Of a stretch of 33,743 nt of DNA, positions 7,631 through 17,093 are shown piece after piece. The DNA is taken from assembly GCA_030535295.1 (NCBI GenBank), contig JAUMXK010000012.1:1-33743 (forward strand). Reading direction: 5' to 3'. The stretch's first letter is position 1; each line of letters starts with the position of its first letter. The DNA is from Eubacteriales bacterium. GTDB lineage: Bacteria > Bacillota > Clostridia > Lachnospirales > Vallitaleaceae. A program made the translations under genes and the position numbers. Below the pieces are notes generated by a model. It searched no databases. It was given only the letters and a program-made list of their open reading frames with translations, and was not told where the DNA came from.

Positions 7631-10600
7631 TTAAAACAAGCTGATTTGGTTGGTATCCGGTAAATCTCCCAGAATATCGTTTTCCTTCAGCAGATCTACC
7701 AAGGTTTTGGATAATTTAGTACGGCTGACCAAATCTTCTACGGACAGAAACTCTGAATCTTTTCTGGCTTCTACAATGGAAAGAGCCGCTTTTTCTCCCA
7801 TGCCGTTCAGACTGCAAAAACTTGGCAGGATTTTTCCATCCACAATTTTAAACCGAGTAGCTTCTGACTGATACAGGTCAATCTTATGGAAAGAAAAACC
7901 TCGAGCATACATTTCACGGGCAATTCGGATTTCCTTGTCCATATCCATCTCTTTCTTGCTAAGCTTTTCTCTCTCACTTCTTTCTTTCAACTCCTGTACC
8001 GCTTCTTCCAAAACATCCCGTCCTCTGGCCATGATAACATAGTCAAAATTGGAAGCACGAATACTAAAATATGCCGTATAATATTCCAACGGATAATATA
8101 CCTTAAAGTAAGCAATCCGAAAGGCCATCATGACATAAGCAGCCGCATGAGCTTTAGGGAACATATACTTGATTCTGCGGCACGACTCAATATACCACTC
8201 CGGTACATTGGCAGCCTGCATCGCCTCCACCCATTCATTTCTCAGACCCTTGCCTTTACGCACCGATTCCATGATGTTGAAGGATAGGCCTTTTTCCATG
8301 CCTTGATTGATAAGATAGGACATAATGCCGTCCCGTGTCGAAATTACTGTATTAATGGTTGCCAAGCCTTTTTGAATCATTTCCTGACCGTTGTTGGTCC
8401 ATACATCCGTACCGTGTGAAAGACCGGAAATCCGAATCAAATCGGAAAAGGCTTTCGGCTTGGTTTCTTTGAGCATCTGGATAACAAAGTCCGTTCCGAA
8501 CTCCGGCACTCCCAGAGAGCCCATTTCAATTCCCCCAATATCGGCCGGTGTCACGCCCAAGGCTTCCGTTGATTGAAAGAGCGACATGACCTTCTGCTCA
8601 TCCAACGGAATGGTTTTGGCATCCACTCCGGTCAAATCTTCCAAAAAGCGAATCATCGTCGGGTCGTCATGACCGAGAATATCAAGTTTTAACAGGTTGT
8701 GGTCAATACTGTGGTAGTCAAAGTGCGTCGTAATAATGGTGCTGTTTCTATCATTGGCCGGCTTTTGAATCGGAGTAAATTTGTAAATTTCCTGATCTTT
8801 CGGTACAACAATGATTCCGCCCGGATGCTGACCGGTCGTTCTGCGCACGCCGACACAACCCTGCACATAGCGATTGATATCTCCTTCGGAAAGCTCGATA
8901 TTGCGCTCCTCAAAATAGTTCTTGACAAAGCCATAAGCCGTCTTATCTGCCAAAGTGCCAATCGTTCCGGCCCGGAAGACGAATTCTTTGCCGAAAATGA
9001 CTTCTGTATATTCATGAGCACAGCTTTGATACTCTCCGGAGAAGTTCAAGTCGATATCCGGCTCCTTATCCCCATAAAAGCCTAAAAAGGTTTCAAACGG
9101 AATATCATGACCGTCTTTATTTAATTTCGCACCGCATTTCGGACAATTTCTATCCGGCAAATCCGCCCCGGACATTGCCGGATCAAGCTCTAGTTCCGGT
9201 GGCGAAAAATCAGAATACTTGCAGGTAGGGCAGACATAGTGGGCCGTCAACGGATTCACTTCGGTAATGCCGGACATCGTGGCCGCAAAAGAAGACCCCA
9301 CCGAACCTCTCGAGCCTACCAGATAGCCATCATCATTGGATTTTTTTACCAACTTTTGCGCAATGATATACATCACCGAAAAACCATTATTGATAATGGA
9401 ATTCAATTCTCTACTCAGTCTTTCTTCTACTATTTCCGGCAAAGGATTTCCATAGATTTCATGCGCTCTTTGGTAGCACATCTCTTTCAACTCATTTTCA
9501 GAATTGGCAATTACCGGCGCATACTTATCTCTTTCTACCGGCTCAATCACATCCAGAGAATCTGCAATTTCCTTTGGAGCGGTCAATATCATTTCTCTTG
9601 CTGCGGCATCTTCAAAATAGGAAAATGCCTGAAACATTTCTTTGGTGGTACGAAAATAGCAATAGTCCGGTCTATCGGCATTGCGCACGGTTTTCTTACC
9701 GACCAGTAAAATTCGGCGCAAAATTTCATCTTCAGGATTGAGAATCTTAGCCGCCGAGCTGGCCACCACCTTCTTATCCAGTGCCTTTACATACTGATAT
9801 AACTCCATTTGTAAAGAAGCCAGCACCGTATCTTGCTCAATGACATCCTTATCGACATAGGCTCTAGCCACTTCAATAGGATAAAGCTCAAAATAATCAT
9901 AAAAACCGGAAAGCCGCTCAATCAATTCCTCACATCTGCCTTCTACAAAGGCTTGATAAAAGTCATTATTTCCCCCGGTCGCTCCAATTATCAGGCCATC
10001 TCTCATCGTGCGGAGATAGGACTTTTTCAATCTCGGCACTCCGGCAAAGGTATTGATATGTGATTCCGAAACCATCTTGTAGAGGTTGAGCAGTCCCTGT
10101 CTGGTCTTGGTCAAAATCATAATTTGAGTCGGTCTTTGTTTTTCCCAATTAATCGGGTTGGCCTCACCCCATTTGACCAAATCGGATAAATTCTCAATGC
10201 CTTTTTCTTTCAGGCTTTCAAACATTTTCAATAAGATTCCGGCAGTCGCTTCGGCATCATAAACCGCTCTATGGTGTTGACTGAGATTGATATCCAACTC
10301 CTTACACAAATAGTCCAATCCATAGCGTTTGAAATCCGGATAAAGATGTCTGGCAATCTCCAGTGTATCCATATAGGTAAAATCAGTCGGTAAATCAATT
10401 TTTTGGCAAAGCTTTTTGATAAAGCTGATGTCAAAGTCCGAGTTATGGGCCACTAAAACCGAACCTTTGCAAAATTCCATAAATTCCGGCAATACGGTTT
10501 CCATTGTAGGTGCTGTTTTGACCATTTCATCGGTGATATGTGTCAATTCCTGGATTTTTCTCGGAATCGGCCGATTCGGATTGATAAATTGCGAGAAACG

Positions 10601-12037
10601 CTCGGTAATCATTCCATTTTCAATCTTGACCGCACCGATTTCCGTCAATGTATCACAAGACGTAACCAGTCCGGTGGTTTCAATATCAAAGACCACATAG
10701 CTGTCAGACAAACTTTGTCCCTTTTCAAACCAGACAATCGGCCTTTCGTCATCAACCATAAAGGCTGTCATACCGTAAATTATCTTCATCGGCGGTATGA
10801 CTTCTTTTTGAAACTCTTCGTCCTTATCTGTTCCGTTTTCTTTCGCCCTTTCTTCTGCACGTTTCATGGCGGCATTTTTCCTATCTCCCATGACACCTTT
10901 CCATGCAGAAAAGGCATCCGGAAAAGCTTGCACTACTGCAGTATCGGTCACCGCAACGGCAGGATGTCCCCATTTCGCCGCCTGCTTGATTAGAGTTTTG
11001 ACCGGAATGACTCCATCCATATCACTCATTTGTGTATGACAATGCAGCTCTATTCTCTTTTCTTCGGCATCATCGACTCTTTCCGCTTTGATACTTTCCG
11101 GCAGCGGCTGAATGGTTTGAATGGTAAAAATCATTTCTTTATCGTATTTATTGTATTCATATTTTCCAAAGACTCTCAGAGCCTTGGCAGCTTTTAAATC
11201 TGAAATCAATTGATTGGCAGCTTCCTTATCCTCCGCAAAAAGCTTGGCACAAACCGTCTTCTTGTAATCGGTCAAAAAAAGCTTGAACATCTTTTTGCCG
11301 CTAGCCAAATCTCTGACATCGACACTGCCGACAATTTCTACATCCAGGTTATAATATAACTTTTCATCCGACAAATCACTGACCGGAGTAATCTCGCCTT
11401 TGATTTCCTTCTTTCCGAAAATGATTCCCTCCGGTTTTTCGATTTCTTTTTTCAAAGGTGCTGTAACGATTTCTGTTTCATCTACAGCCGGCTGCAGCAT
11501 CATCTTACTTTCCAGGTCCCTATTTTGAATAAATTCTTGTAGGATTTGATTCTTTTCGTCTTTCTTTTGAAAATATATCTCCACTGCCAAGCGTAATTTT
11601 GCTTCAAATATTTCTTTGATTTTTTCTTCGGGATTGAGCGGCATCATATATTCATAGCCTACCGCCGGTACCCGGTAAGAAATGGTATTGCCCTCCACTT
11701 TTACTTCTGACATTCTAAGGGCATTGGAAATGAAAGGATTCCACTTCCCCAGATGATAAAATAAAATATCGCTAAATAGCGGGTAGACCTGCTCCAAATT
11801 CTTTTGCAGGTCATAAAATTCATGGATTCTCGTTTTATAGCGTAGATGTGCCGATATTCTCTTCTCCAAGTCTTGTACTTCTTCCGGATGTGCCATCTTT
11901 ACCAGCTTTAATTCAATATCCAGATATTCGTTTTTCTTATCAAAAACAATACGAGAAACTTCTGCTTCTGCAAAAATTTCTCGCAAAGTATCTGAAAAGT
12001 TAAATTCCATAAAGGTGTCCATAAGTTTTTTCGTCAT
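7631..12037 (-). CDS. polC: DNA polymerase III alpha subunit, PolC type
   Basis: A 1468-residue replicative polymerase of Gram-positive type, with normal length and domain order. There is an N-terminal domain, an OB domain (about 235-310), and a PHP domain opening with HCHTQMSDMDG near 330. A DnaQ-type 3'-5' exonuclease is inserted in the PHP domain (DIETTGL near 448). The palm and zinc region follow, with GSRGSVGSS near 900 and cysteine pairs CPTC and CPKC near 935-970; the catalytic aspartates are in PDIDLNF near 990. The C-terminus has fingers and a duplex-binding domain. Replication catalysis with built-in proofreading follows from the family. It ends the pyrH-frr-uppS-cdsA-rseP run, its usual place, but ispG is not in between. 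Confidence 0.98.
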   Translation of the reverse strand: MTKKLMDTFMEFNFSDTLREIFAEAEVSRIVFDKKNEYLDIELKLVKMAHPEEVQDLEKRISAHLRYKTRIHEFYDLQKNLEQVYPLFSDILFYHLGKWNPFISNALRMSEVKVEGNTISYRVPAVGYEYMMPLNPEEKIKEIFEAKLRLAVEIYFQKKDEKNQILQEFIQNRDLESKMMLQPAVDETEIVTAPLKKEIEKPEGIIFGKKEIKGEITPVSDLSDEKLYYNLDVEIVGSVDVRDLASGKKMFKLFLTDYKKTVCAKLFAEDKEAANQLISDLKAAKALRVFGKYEYNKYDKEMIFTIQTIQPLPESIKAERVDDAEEKRIELHCHTQMSDMDGVIPVKTLIKQAAKWGHPAVAVTDTAVVQAFPDAFSAWKGVMGDRKNAAMKRAEERAKENGTDKDEEFQKEVIPPMKIIYGMTAFMVDDERPIVWFEKGQSLSDSYVVFDIETTGLVTSCDTLTEIGAVKIENGMITERFSQFINPNRPIPRKIQELTHITDEMVKTAPTMETVLPEFMEFCKGSVLVAHNSDFDISFIKKLCQKIDLPTDFTYMDTLEIARHLYPDFKRYGLDYLCKELDINLSQHHRAVYDAEATAGILLKMFESLKEKGIENLSDLVKWGEANPINWEKQRPTQIMILTKTRQGLLNLYKMVSESHINTFAGVPRLKKSYLRTMRDGLIIGATGGNNDFYQAFVEGRCEELIERLSGFYDYFELYPIEVARAYVDKDVIEQDTVLASLQMELYQYVKALDKKVVASSAAKILNPEDEILRRILLVGKKTVRNADRPDYCYFRTTKEMFQAFSYFEDAAAREMILTAPKEIADSLDVIEPVERDKYAPVIANSENELKEMCYQRAHEIYGNPLPEIVEERLSRELNSIINNGFSVMYIIAQKLVKKSNDDGYLVGSRGSVGSSFAATMSGITEVNPLTAHYVCPTCKYSDFSPPELELDPAMSGADLPDRNCPKCGAKLNKDGHDIPFETFLGFYGDKEPDIDLNFSGEYQSCAHEYTEVIFGKEFVFRAGTIGTLADKTAYGFVKNYFEERNIELSEGDINRYVQGCVGVRRTTGQHPGGIIVVPKDQEIYKFTPIQKPANDRNSTIITTHFDYHSIDHNLLKLDILGHDDPTMIRFLEDLTGVDAKTIPLDEQKVMSLFQSTEALGVTPADIGGIEMGSLGVPEFGTDFVIQMLKETKPKAFSDLIRISGLSHGTDVWTNNGQEMIQKGLATINTVISTRDGIMSYLINQGMEKGLSFNIMESVRKGKGLRNEWVEAMQAANVPEWYIESCRRIKYMFPKAHAAAYVMMAFRIAYFKVYYPLEYYTAYFSIRASNFDYVIMARGRDVLEEAVQELKERSEREKLSKKEMDMDKEIRIAREMYARGFSFHKIDLYQSEATRFKIVDGKILPSFCSLNGMGEKAALSIVEARKDSEFLSVEDLVSRTKLSKTLVDLLKENDILGDLPDTNQISLF

Positions 12038-12266
12038 TGGAAGCCCTCTTTCTGAATCTTTACAGTGATTCTTTTCAGTTTTGTTCTTTTCTGCGGAAGA
12101 TTACTTTTCTATCATATTAGCATTTATCTTCCGCTCCCGTATCCTCTCCGAAAATCATTCTCGGCTCTTACTTTTTATTCCGCCTTTTAATCACTCCTAA
12201 AACCTTTTTTCAGGCAGAAACAGAGCGAAAAAGACTGCACAAAAGCAAAGCAGGAAACAATCTCAA

Positions 12267-13355
12267 TTAGGCAAATAATTTTATAATATCCGAGCCGAAA
12301 ATAACAGCCATGAGCAACATCAATAAGACAAAGCCTGCCAAATGGATGTATCCTTCTTTTTTCGGGTCAATCGGCTTTCCTCGAATTCCTTCATATGCCA
12401 GGAATACCAAGCGACCGCCATCCAAAGCCGGAATCGGCAATAAGTTCATCACACCCAGATTGGCACTCAAAAGTACTACTTGGCCGCTGAAAATCGCTAG
12501 GAATTGAAGCAAGGTCAAACCGCCGGTATATCCCTTGCTCATAGCATTGACTATGCCTACCGGACCGGAAAGCATCTTGAGTGAAACTTTACCGGTAATC
12601 AAAGCAAATAAACTATAGTATGTGTTACGAATCATGCTGATAAACTTTAGTCCCGCATAATAAAAAACTTCTCCGACATTTGGAGTTTTTTGCTTATAGT
12701 TGATACCAATCATATACATGGTTTGCTTTTCTCTTTGTACTTGCTTTGGTGTCACTTCAAAAGTCATTACTTTACCACTGCGATCAACCTTGATTGTAAT
12801 CGGATTGGCACCTTCCACAGCAATATAGGTAGACGCTTCAATCGGGTCTAACACAGAATGACCGTTGATACTGAGAATCTTGTCTCCTTCACGCAAACCG
12901 GCCTGATAAGCCGGATATTCCGGATCAGCAAGATTGATAGTCGTGGTGGTAACTACTCCGGATGCCGCAATCAAAACAACAGCAAATATAAATGCCAAAA
13001 TAAAATTGAATACCGGCCCCGCCAAAACAGCCAGAATTCTGGCTTTAAGCGGTCTATTATTGAAAGCTCTTGGGTCGCTTTCCACATTGACGGTTTCTCC
13101 GTCCTTTTCTGCACTCATACCGCCCCCGGCAGCATCTTCTCCCAACATGGCACAGAAACCGCCAATCGGAAGAATACGAATACTATACACCGTATCTCCC
13201 TTTTTCACACTCCATAACTTTGGTCCCATACCGATGGCAAATTCTTCCACTCCGATTCCGTTCATTCTAGCCAGCAAAAAATGCCCTAATTCATGAATAA
13301 ACACAATAAAACTAAATACTAAAAAGGCAATTAGTATGCCCACTCCTTGACTCAT
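12267..13355 (-). CDS. rseP: Site-2 zinc metalloprotease RseP/RasP
   Basis: A 362-residue intramembrane protease of the M50 family. HELGH (about residues 21-25) in the first membrane helix supplies zinc ligands and the catalytic glutamate, a PDZ domain sits around 145-215, and the third ligand is in the LDGGR motif near 315. In Firmicutes the enzyme cleaves anti-sigma factors and signal-peptide remnants. GGAG lies 7-8 nt upstream of the ATG. It follows cdsA by 19 nt; dxr, which commonly separates these two genes, is absent. Confidence 0.95.
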   Translation of the reverse strand: MSQGVGILIAFLVFSFIVFIHELGHFLLARMNGIGVEEFAIGMGPKLWSVKKGDTVYSIRILPIGGFCAMLGEDAAGGGMSAEKDGETVNVESDPRAFNNRPLKARILAVLAGPVFNFILAFIFAVVLIAASGVVTTTTINLADPEYPAYQAGLREGDKILSINGHSVLDPIEASTYIAVEGANPITIKVDRSGKVMTFEVTPKQVQREKQTMYMIGINYKQKTPNVGEVFYYAGLKFISMIRNTYYSLFALITGKVSLKMLSGPVGIVNAMSKGYTGGLTLLQFLAIFSGQVVLLSANLGVMNLLPIPALDGGRLVFLAYEGIRGKPIDPKKEGYIHLAGFVLLMLLMAVIFGSDIIKLFA

Positions 13356-13374
13356 GTTGTACTCCTTTTTTCAA

Positions 13375-14193
13375 CTAACTTAAATGATATAGCAGCAACA
13401 TAAAATAATATACAAATGGTGCTACAAAAATAATACTGTCCATTCTATCCAAAATTCCGCCATGTCCTGGCATAATTGTACCGAAATCCTTTATTTTAGT
13501 TTCCCTTTTTATGGCTGAACCGACAAGGTCACCAATTTGTGAAAACAGAGAGCCCAAAATACCCAAAACTGCCAGACTGAAATAGGCAAGTTTCGGTAAA
13601 TTCAAATATCCGCGTGACTCCAAAAAGACACCATATAAAAGGCAAATTACCATACTTCCCAAGATGCCTCCGATTGCACCTTCAATCGTTTTTTTCGGAC
13701 TTAAAATCGGTGCCAGTTTATGCTTGCCAAGTGTCACCCCTGCAAAATAAGCAAAGGTATCACTGCCAAAAGCAATCAGCAAAACTAGCCAAACCAATAC
13801 CTTACCATGTGCCAACTCCTGACGAATCAACAGAATATGCAGCAGCATATATGGGATGTATAAAAAACCCACTACATTGATAAAGACCTGGCGAAGTTCC
13901 ACTTTAGGATAAACCAACACATAAACCGCCAATTCCGTCATCAATACAAAGCCGACAATGGTCTTTGCGGCATCCCTGACTCCCATGTAAAACATAGTAA
14001 TATATATCAAGGTACCGAGCATTGTCATGAAACATAAGAGCTTGTTTTTCTGATAGCCGAATGCCCGATTAAATTCAAAAATACCGATACAGGCTGCTAA
14101 TGTTGCCAAAATATATAAATAAATTCCGCCGAAATAAATGGCCGAAACAACAATGGGTAAGGCTACAATAGCGGATAGCACTCTCTGCTTCAT
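13375..14193 (-). CDS. cdsA: Phosphatidate cytidylyltransferase
   Basis: A 272-residue polytopic membrane enzyme that makes CDP-diacylglycerol from phosphatidate and CTP, the branch point of phospholipid synthesis. The C-terminal signature is present: KRETKIKDFG, then PGHGGILDRMDS, with the cation-binding aspartates. About eight hydrophobic segments precede it. Its ribosome site GGAGGAG lies in the last codons of uppS and the two genes are 3 nt apart, so they are translated from the same message. Confidence 0.96.
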   Translation of the reverse strand: MKQRVLSAIVALPIVVSAIYFGGIYLYILATLAACIGIFEFNRAFGYQKNKLLCFMTMLGTLIYITMFYMGVRDAAKTIVGFVLMTELAVYVLVYPKVELRQVFINVVGFLYIPYMLLHILLIRQELAHGKVLVWLVLLIAFGSDTFAYFAGVTLGKHKLAPILSPKKTIEGAIGGILGSMVICLLYGVFLESRGYLNLPKLAYFSLAVLGILGSLFSQIGDLVGSAIKRETKIKDFGTIMPGHGGILDRMDSIIFVAPFVYYFMLLLYHLS

Positions 14194-14196
14194 TTT

Positions 14197-14895
14197 CTAT
14201 TCTCCTCCAAACCGACGATTTCTTGCTCGATAATAGTCAATGGCTTTTTCCAATTCGCTCTCATTAAAATCCGGCCAGAATCCATCTGTAATATAGATTT
14301 CTGAATAGGCAATCTGCCACAGCAGATAGTTACTGATTCTGGTTTCTCCACCGGTTCGAATCAATAGTTCCGGTTCCGGCATTTCCTTGGTATCTAAATA
14401 ACTTTCAAAAACTTGTTCATCAATTTGAGTGATGTCCATTTGTCCTTTACGAACGGCTTCTGCAATAGCGCGAGTTGCTCTTACGATTTCATCTTTTCCG
14501 CCGTAATTGAGTGCTATCGTCAAATTCAAACCGGTAAAGTCCTTCGTTGCTTTTTCCAGTTCCTCCACCTGACGGCAAATATCTTCGGCCAGGCCACTGC
14601 GATTACCAATTACCCTCACTCGCATATTATTTTCACAGGCCTCTTCAATGCTGTTTTTTAAGAACTTTCGAGCCAAATCCATGATATATTTCACTTCCGA
14701 TTCGGAGCGCTTCCAATTTTCTGTGGAAAACGCATATACGGTCAGGTATTTAATTCCCCTGTCCCACACCAAACGGCTGATTTCTCTTAATTTATCCGCT
14801 CCCTTTTGATGACCGAACATGGTAGGAAGCATCCTTTGTCTTGCCCAACGTCTGTTCCCGTCCATAATAATTGCAATATGCTGTATTTCATTCAT
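14197..14895 (-). CDS. uppS: Isoprenyl transferase (undecaprenyl diphosphate synthase)
   Basis: A 232-residue cis-prenyltransferase that extends farnesyl diphosphate to the C55 carrier used for peptidoglycan and wall polymers. The diagnostic IMDGNRRWA with the catalytic Asp is at residues 10-18, followed by FSTENWKRS near 75, and RTGGETRISN with LLWQIAYSE near 185-210. Length is slightly below average but complete. AAAGG precedes the ATG. Two strong hairpins occupy the gap between frr and this gene. Confidence 0.96.
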   Translation of the reverse strand: MNEIQHIAIIMDGNRRWARQRMLPTMFGHQKGADKLREISRLVWDRGIKYLTVYAFSTENWKRSESEVKYIMDLARKFLKNSIEEACENNMRVRVIGNRSGLAEDICRQVEELEKATKDFTGLNLTIALNYGGKDEIVRATRAIAEAVRKGQMDITQIDEQVFESYLDTKEMPEPELLIRTGGETRISNYLLWQIAYSEIYITDGFWPDFNESELEKAIDYYRARNRRFGGE

Positions 14896-14922
14896 ATCTA
14901 CACCTTTGTTTTAAACTCTAAA

Positions 14923-14983
14923 TTGCCGGGTGTTGGTAACAACCGGCAAATCGGGAAACGGAGTTTCGCCTAAGCGAAACTCC
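14923..14983 (-). promoter_or_regulatory. Two intercistronic hairpins between frr and uppS
   Basis: Reading the minus strand, GGAGTTTCGC pairs with GCGAAACTCC around a 4-nt loop (14960-14983). Next, TTGCCGG pairs with CCGGCAA around a 13-nt loop (14923-14949). Neither has a proper U run on the minus strand, so they look like mRNA processing or stability elements rather than a full terminator. Confidence 0.6.
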
Positions 14984-14996
14984 TTCCTTCTTTTTA

Positions 14997-15551
14997 TTAG
15001 ACAGTCATAATTTCTTTGGTTTTTTCTTCCACAATTTTATCAATGTCCTTGATGCATTTGTCGGTAACTTCCTGCATCTCAGTTTCCAAATCTTTCAAAT
15101 CATCTTCGGTGATTAACTTATCTTGCTCTTGCTTCTTGAAGTCTTGCATGGCATCACGACGGATATTTCTAACTGCTACCTTGCCTTCTTCTCCCAGATG
15201 TTTGACCTTTTTGGTCAATTCTTTTCTTTTTTCTTCAGTCAATTCCGGAAATACCAAGCGAATTACTTTACCGTCACTGGATGGGGTGATGCCGATATCG
15301 GACATATTGATTGCTTTTTCAATGGCTTTGATAACACTGGCATCCCAAGGTTGGATTTGAATCAATCTGGCTTCCGGAACGGTAATATTTCCGACTTGTT
15401 GCAATGGGGTAGCCTGTCCGTAATAATCTACAGTGATTTTATCTAAAATATGGGGATTGGCACGTCCGGCACGAACGGCATTTAATTCATCCTGTAAAAC
15501 ATGAATCGTTTTCTTCATTTTTTCTTGATATACTTTTACTGAATTATCCAT
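14997..15551 (-). CDS. frr: Ribosome recycling factor
   Basis: A 184-residue protein that splits post-termination ribosomes together with EF-G. The whole length matches the family: the N-terminal helix, the AGRANPHILDKI segment near residues 28-39, the beta domain with VPEARLI and WD, and the long C-terminal helices with KHLGEEGKVAVRNIRRD. A textbook AAGGAGG lies 6-7 nt upstream of the ATG. It follows pyrH by 39 nt, as in most bacteria; rpsB and tsf are not upstream here. Confidence 0.98.
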   Translation of the reverse strand: MDNSVKVYQEKMKKTIHVLQDELNAVRAGRANPHILDKITVDYYGQATPLQQVGNITVPEARLIQIQPWDASVIKAIEKAINMSDIGITPSSDGKVIRLVFPELTEEKRKELTKKVKHLGEEGKVAVRNIRRDAMQDFKKQEQDKLITEDDLKDLETEMQEVTDKCIKDIDKIVEEKTKEIMTV

Positions 15552-15590
15552 AAATTCCTCCTTATAGTATCTATTTAAATGTTTTCTTTA

Positions 15591-16298
15591 TTATTCAGGG
15601 ATAACTACGGTTCCGTTGTTATTCCCCTTCGCTGCTTCCAAAATTGCATTTTCCGCTCCGAAATGAAAGACTGTCATTGACATCTTATTTTCCAGGCAAA
15701 GCTGTGCTGCCGTCATATCCATAACTTTTAGCCCTCTTGCAATCACATCCGATAAGGTAATTTCTTCAAATCGCACCGCATCGGCAAATTGGTTCGGGTC
15801 TTTATCATAAATTCCGTCGATGTTCTTGGCAAGAAGGATGGTGTCGGCTTCCATTTGAATTGCTCTGAGTGCCGCTCCGGTATCAGTAGAAAAGTAAGGA
15901 TGCCCCGTCCCACCTGCAAAAAAGACGACTTTTCCGTCCTGCAAATGTTTCATCATGGCTTCCTTGGAATAAAGCTCGGTAAAAGTACCGACAACAAACG
16001 GTGTCATAATAACAGTTTCCAATCCAACCATTCGAAAAACTGCTGCTGCATACTGGCAATTTAAAACGGTTGCCATCATACCGATTTCATCCGCTTTGGA
16101 ACGGTCCATTCTCTCGCTGCTTCTGCCCCTCCAGAAATTACCGCCACCGGTTACAATTCCTACTTGCAAGCCTTCATCCACCGCAAGCTTTACTTGTCTT
16201 GCCACATTCAAAGTGGAAGCTTCGTCAAATTTACCGGTATTGCCTCCTGAAAGTGTTTCTCCACTGAGTTTCAACAGAACTCTCTTATATTTTAGCAT
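15591..16298 (-). CDS. pyrH: UMP kinase
   Basis: A 235-residue amino-acid-kinase-fold enzyme that converts UMP to UDP, usually hexameric and controlled by GTP and UTP. Motifs include KLSGETLSGG at the N-terminus, VTGGGNFWRGR (about 49-59), the RMDRSKADEIGMMAT segment, and NIDGIYDKDP near 160. AAGGAGG is placed well before the ATG. It opens the pyrH-frr-uppS-cdsA-rseP-polC unit and has a good promoter at 16339-16367. Confidence 0.98.
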   Translation of the reverse strand: MLKYKRVLLKLSGETLSGGNTGKFDEASTLNVARQVKLAVDEGLQVGIVTGGGNFWRGRSSERMDRSKADEIGMMATVLNCQYAAAVFRMVGLETVIMTPFVVGTFTELYSKEAMMKHLQDGKVVFFAGGTGHPYFSTDTGAALRAIQMEADTILLAKNIDGIYDKDPNQFADAVRFEEITLSDVIARGLKVMDMTAAQLCLENKMSMTVFHFGAENAILEAAKGNNNGTVVIPE

Positions 16299-16338
16299 AA
16301 TCCCTCCTTGAGGTAAGTCGTCGAATTAACATCACTTA

Positions 16339-16367
16339 ATCATATCATTTTTTCGCAAATTTTTCAA
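16339..16367 (-). promoter_or_regulatory. Promoter upstream of pyrH
   Basis: On the minus strand TTGAAA and TATGAT are separated by exactly 17 nt, each one mismatch from the consensus. They lie about 40 nt before the pyrH ATG. This is the likely start of the pyrH-to-polC transcript. Confidence 0.75.
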
Positions 16368-16504
16368 CTGCTTTACTTCTTGAGTTTCCGTAGATTTACC
16401 TAGATTTATCCGTTATCCTCCGTTAGCCTCCAAAAGCTACCTGCCGACCGATATTTATCGGAAACTGCTTTCCTTTTTGAAGCAAGCATTTTTGCGGTTG
16501 CATT

Positions 16505-16993
16505 TTACCAATGCAAATGATGTAAATGCCCCTTGGTTTCCAAATCCAAAAAATCATTTTGGCGCAATGCTTCATATACTACAATAGCTACGGAATTCGA
16601 TAAATTCAGTGAACGATACTGTGCTTCCATGGGAATGCGAATGCAGGTTTCCGGAGAAGTGACCAGTATCTCTTCCGGAATGCCCTTACTTTCTTTGCCG
16701 AACATAATGAAACTATCCTTATCAAAAGAAATATCCGTATACTTTTTGACAGCCTTGGTAGTTGCCATGTAGACAACCGGATTCCCGTTTTTTTGCATAA
16801 AATCCTCAAAATTCTCATAGACATGAAGATTTAAGTCTTTCCAATAGTCCAGTCCCGCTCTGCGCACCGCCTTTTCCGTAATATCAAATCCCAATGGCTT
16901 AATAAGGTGCAGACTGGAACCGGTAGCCACACAGGTCCTGCCAATATTGCCTGTATTATCAGGAATCTCGGGCTCTAACAATACAATATTCAT
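16505..16993 (-). CDS. trmL: tRNA (cytidine/uridine-34 2'-O)-methyltransferase TrmL
   Basis: A 162-residue single-domain SPOUT methyltransferase that methylates the wobble ribose of tRNA-Leu isoacceptors. Signatures are the N-terminal PEIPDNTGNIGRTC (about 8-21), KPLGF, RRAGLDYW, FGKESKGIPEEI (knot region) and the C-terminal IPMEAQYRSLNLSNSVA. The frame is open 15 codons further up, but ATG 16993 has AAAAGGAG upstream and gives the family N-terminus. It lies 100 nt after the aminotransferase gene. Confidence 0.95.
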   Translation of the reverse strand: MNIVLLEPEIPDNTGNIGRTCVATGSSLHLIKPLGFDITEKAVRRAGLDYWKDLNLHVYENFEDFMQKNGNPVVYMATTKAVKKYTDISFDKDSFIMFGKESKGIPEEILVTSPETCIRIPMEAQYRSLNLSNSVAIVVYEALRQNDFLDLETKGHLHHLHW

Positions 16994-17093
16994 CTTGTCT
17001 CCTTTTGCAAAGGAAAGGGCAAACGTCAGCACAATCAACTTTCATTTGCCCAATCTTTTTTATTCCTATTCTTTTATTTCGTTTTTACTACTA

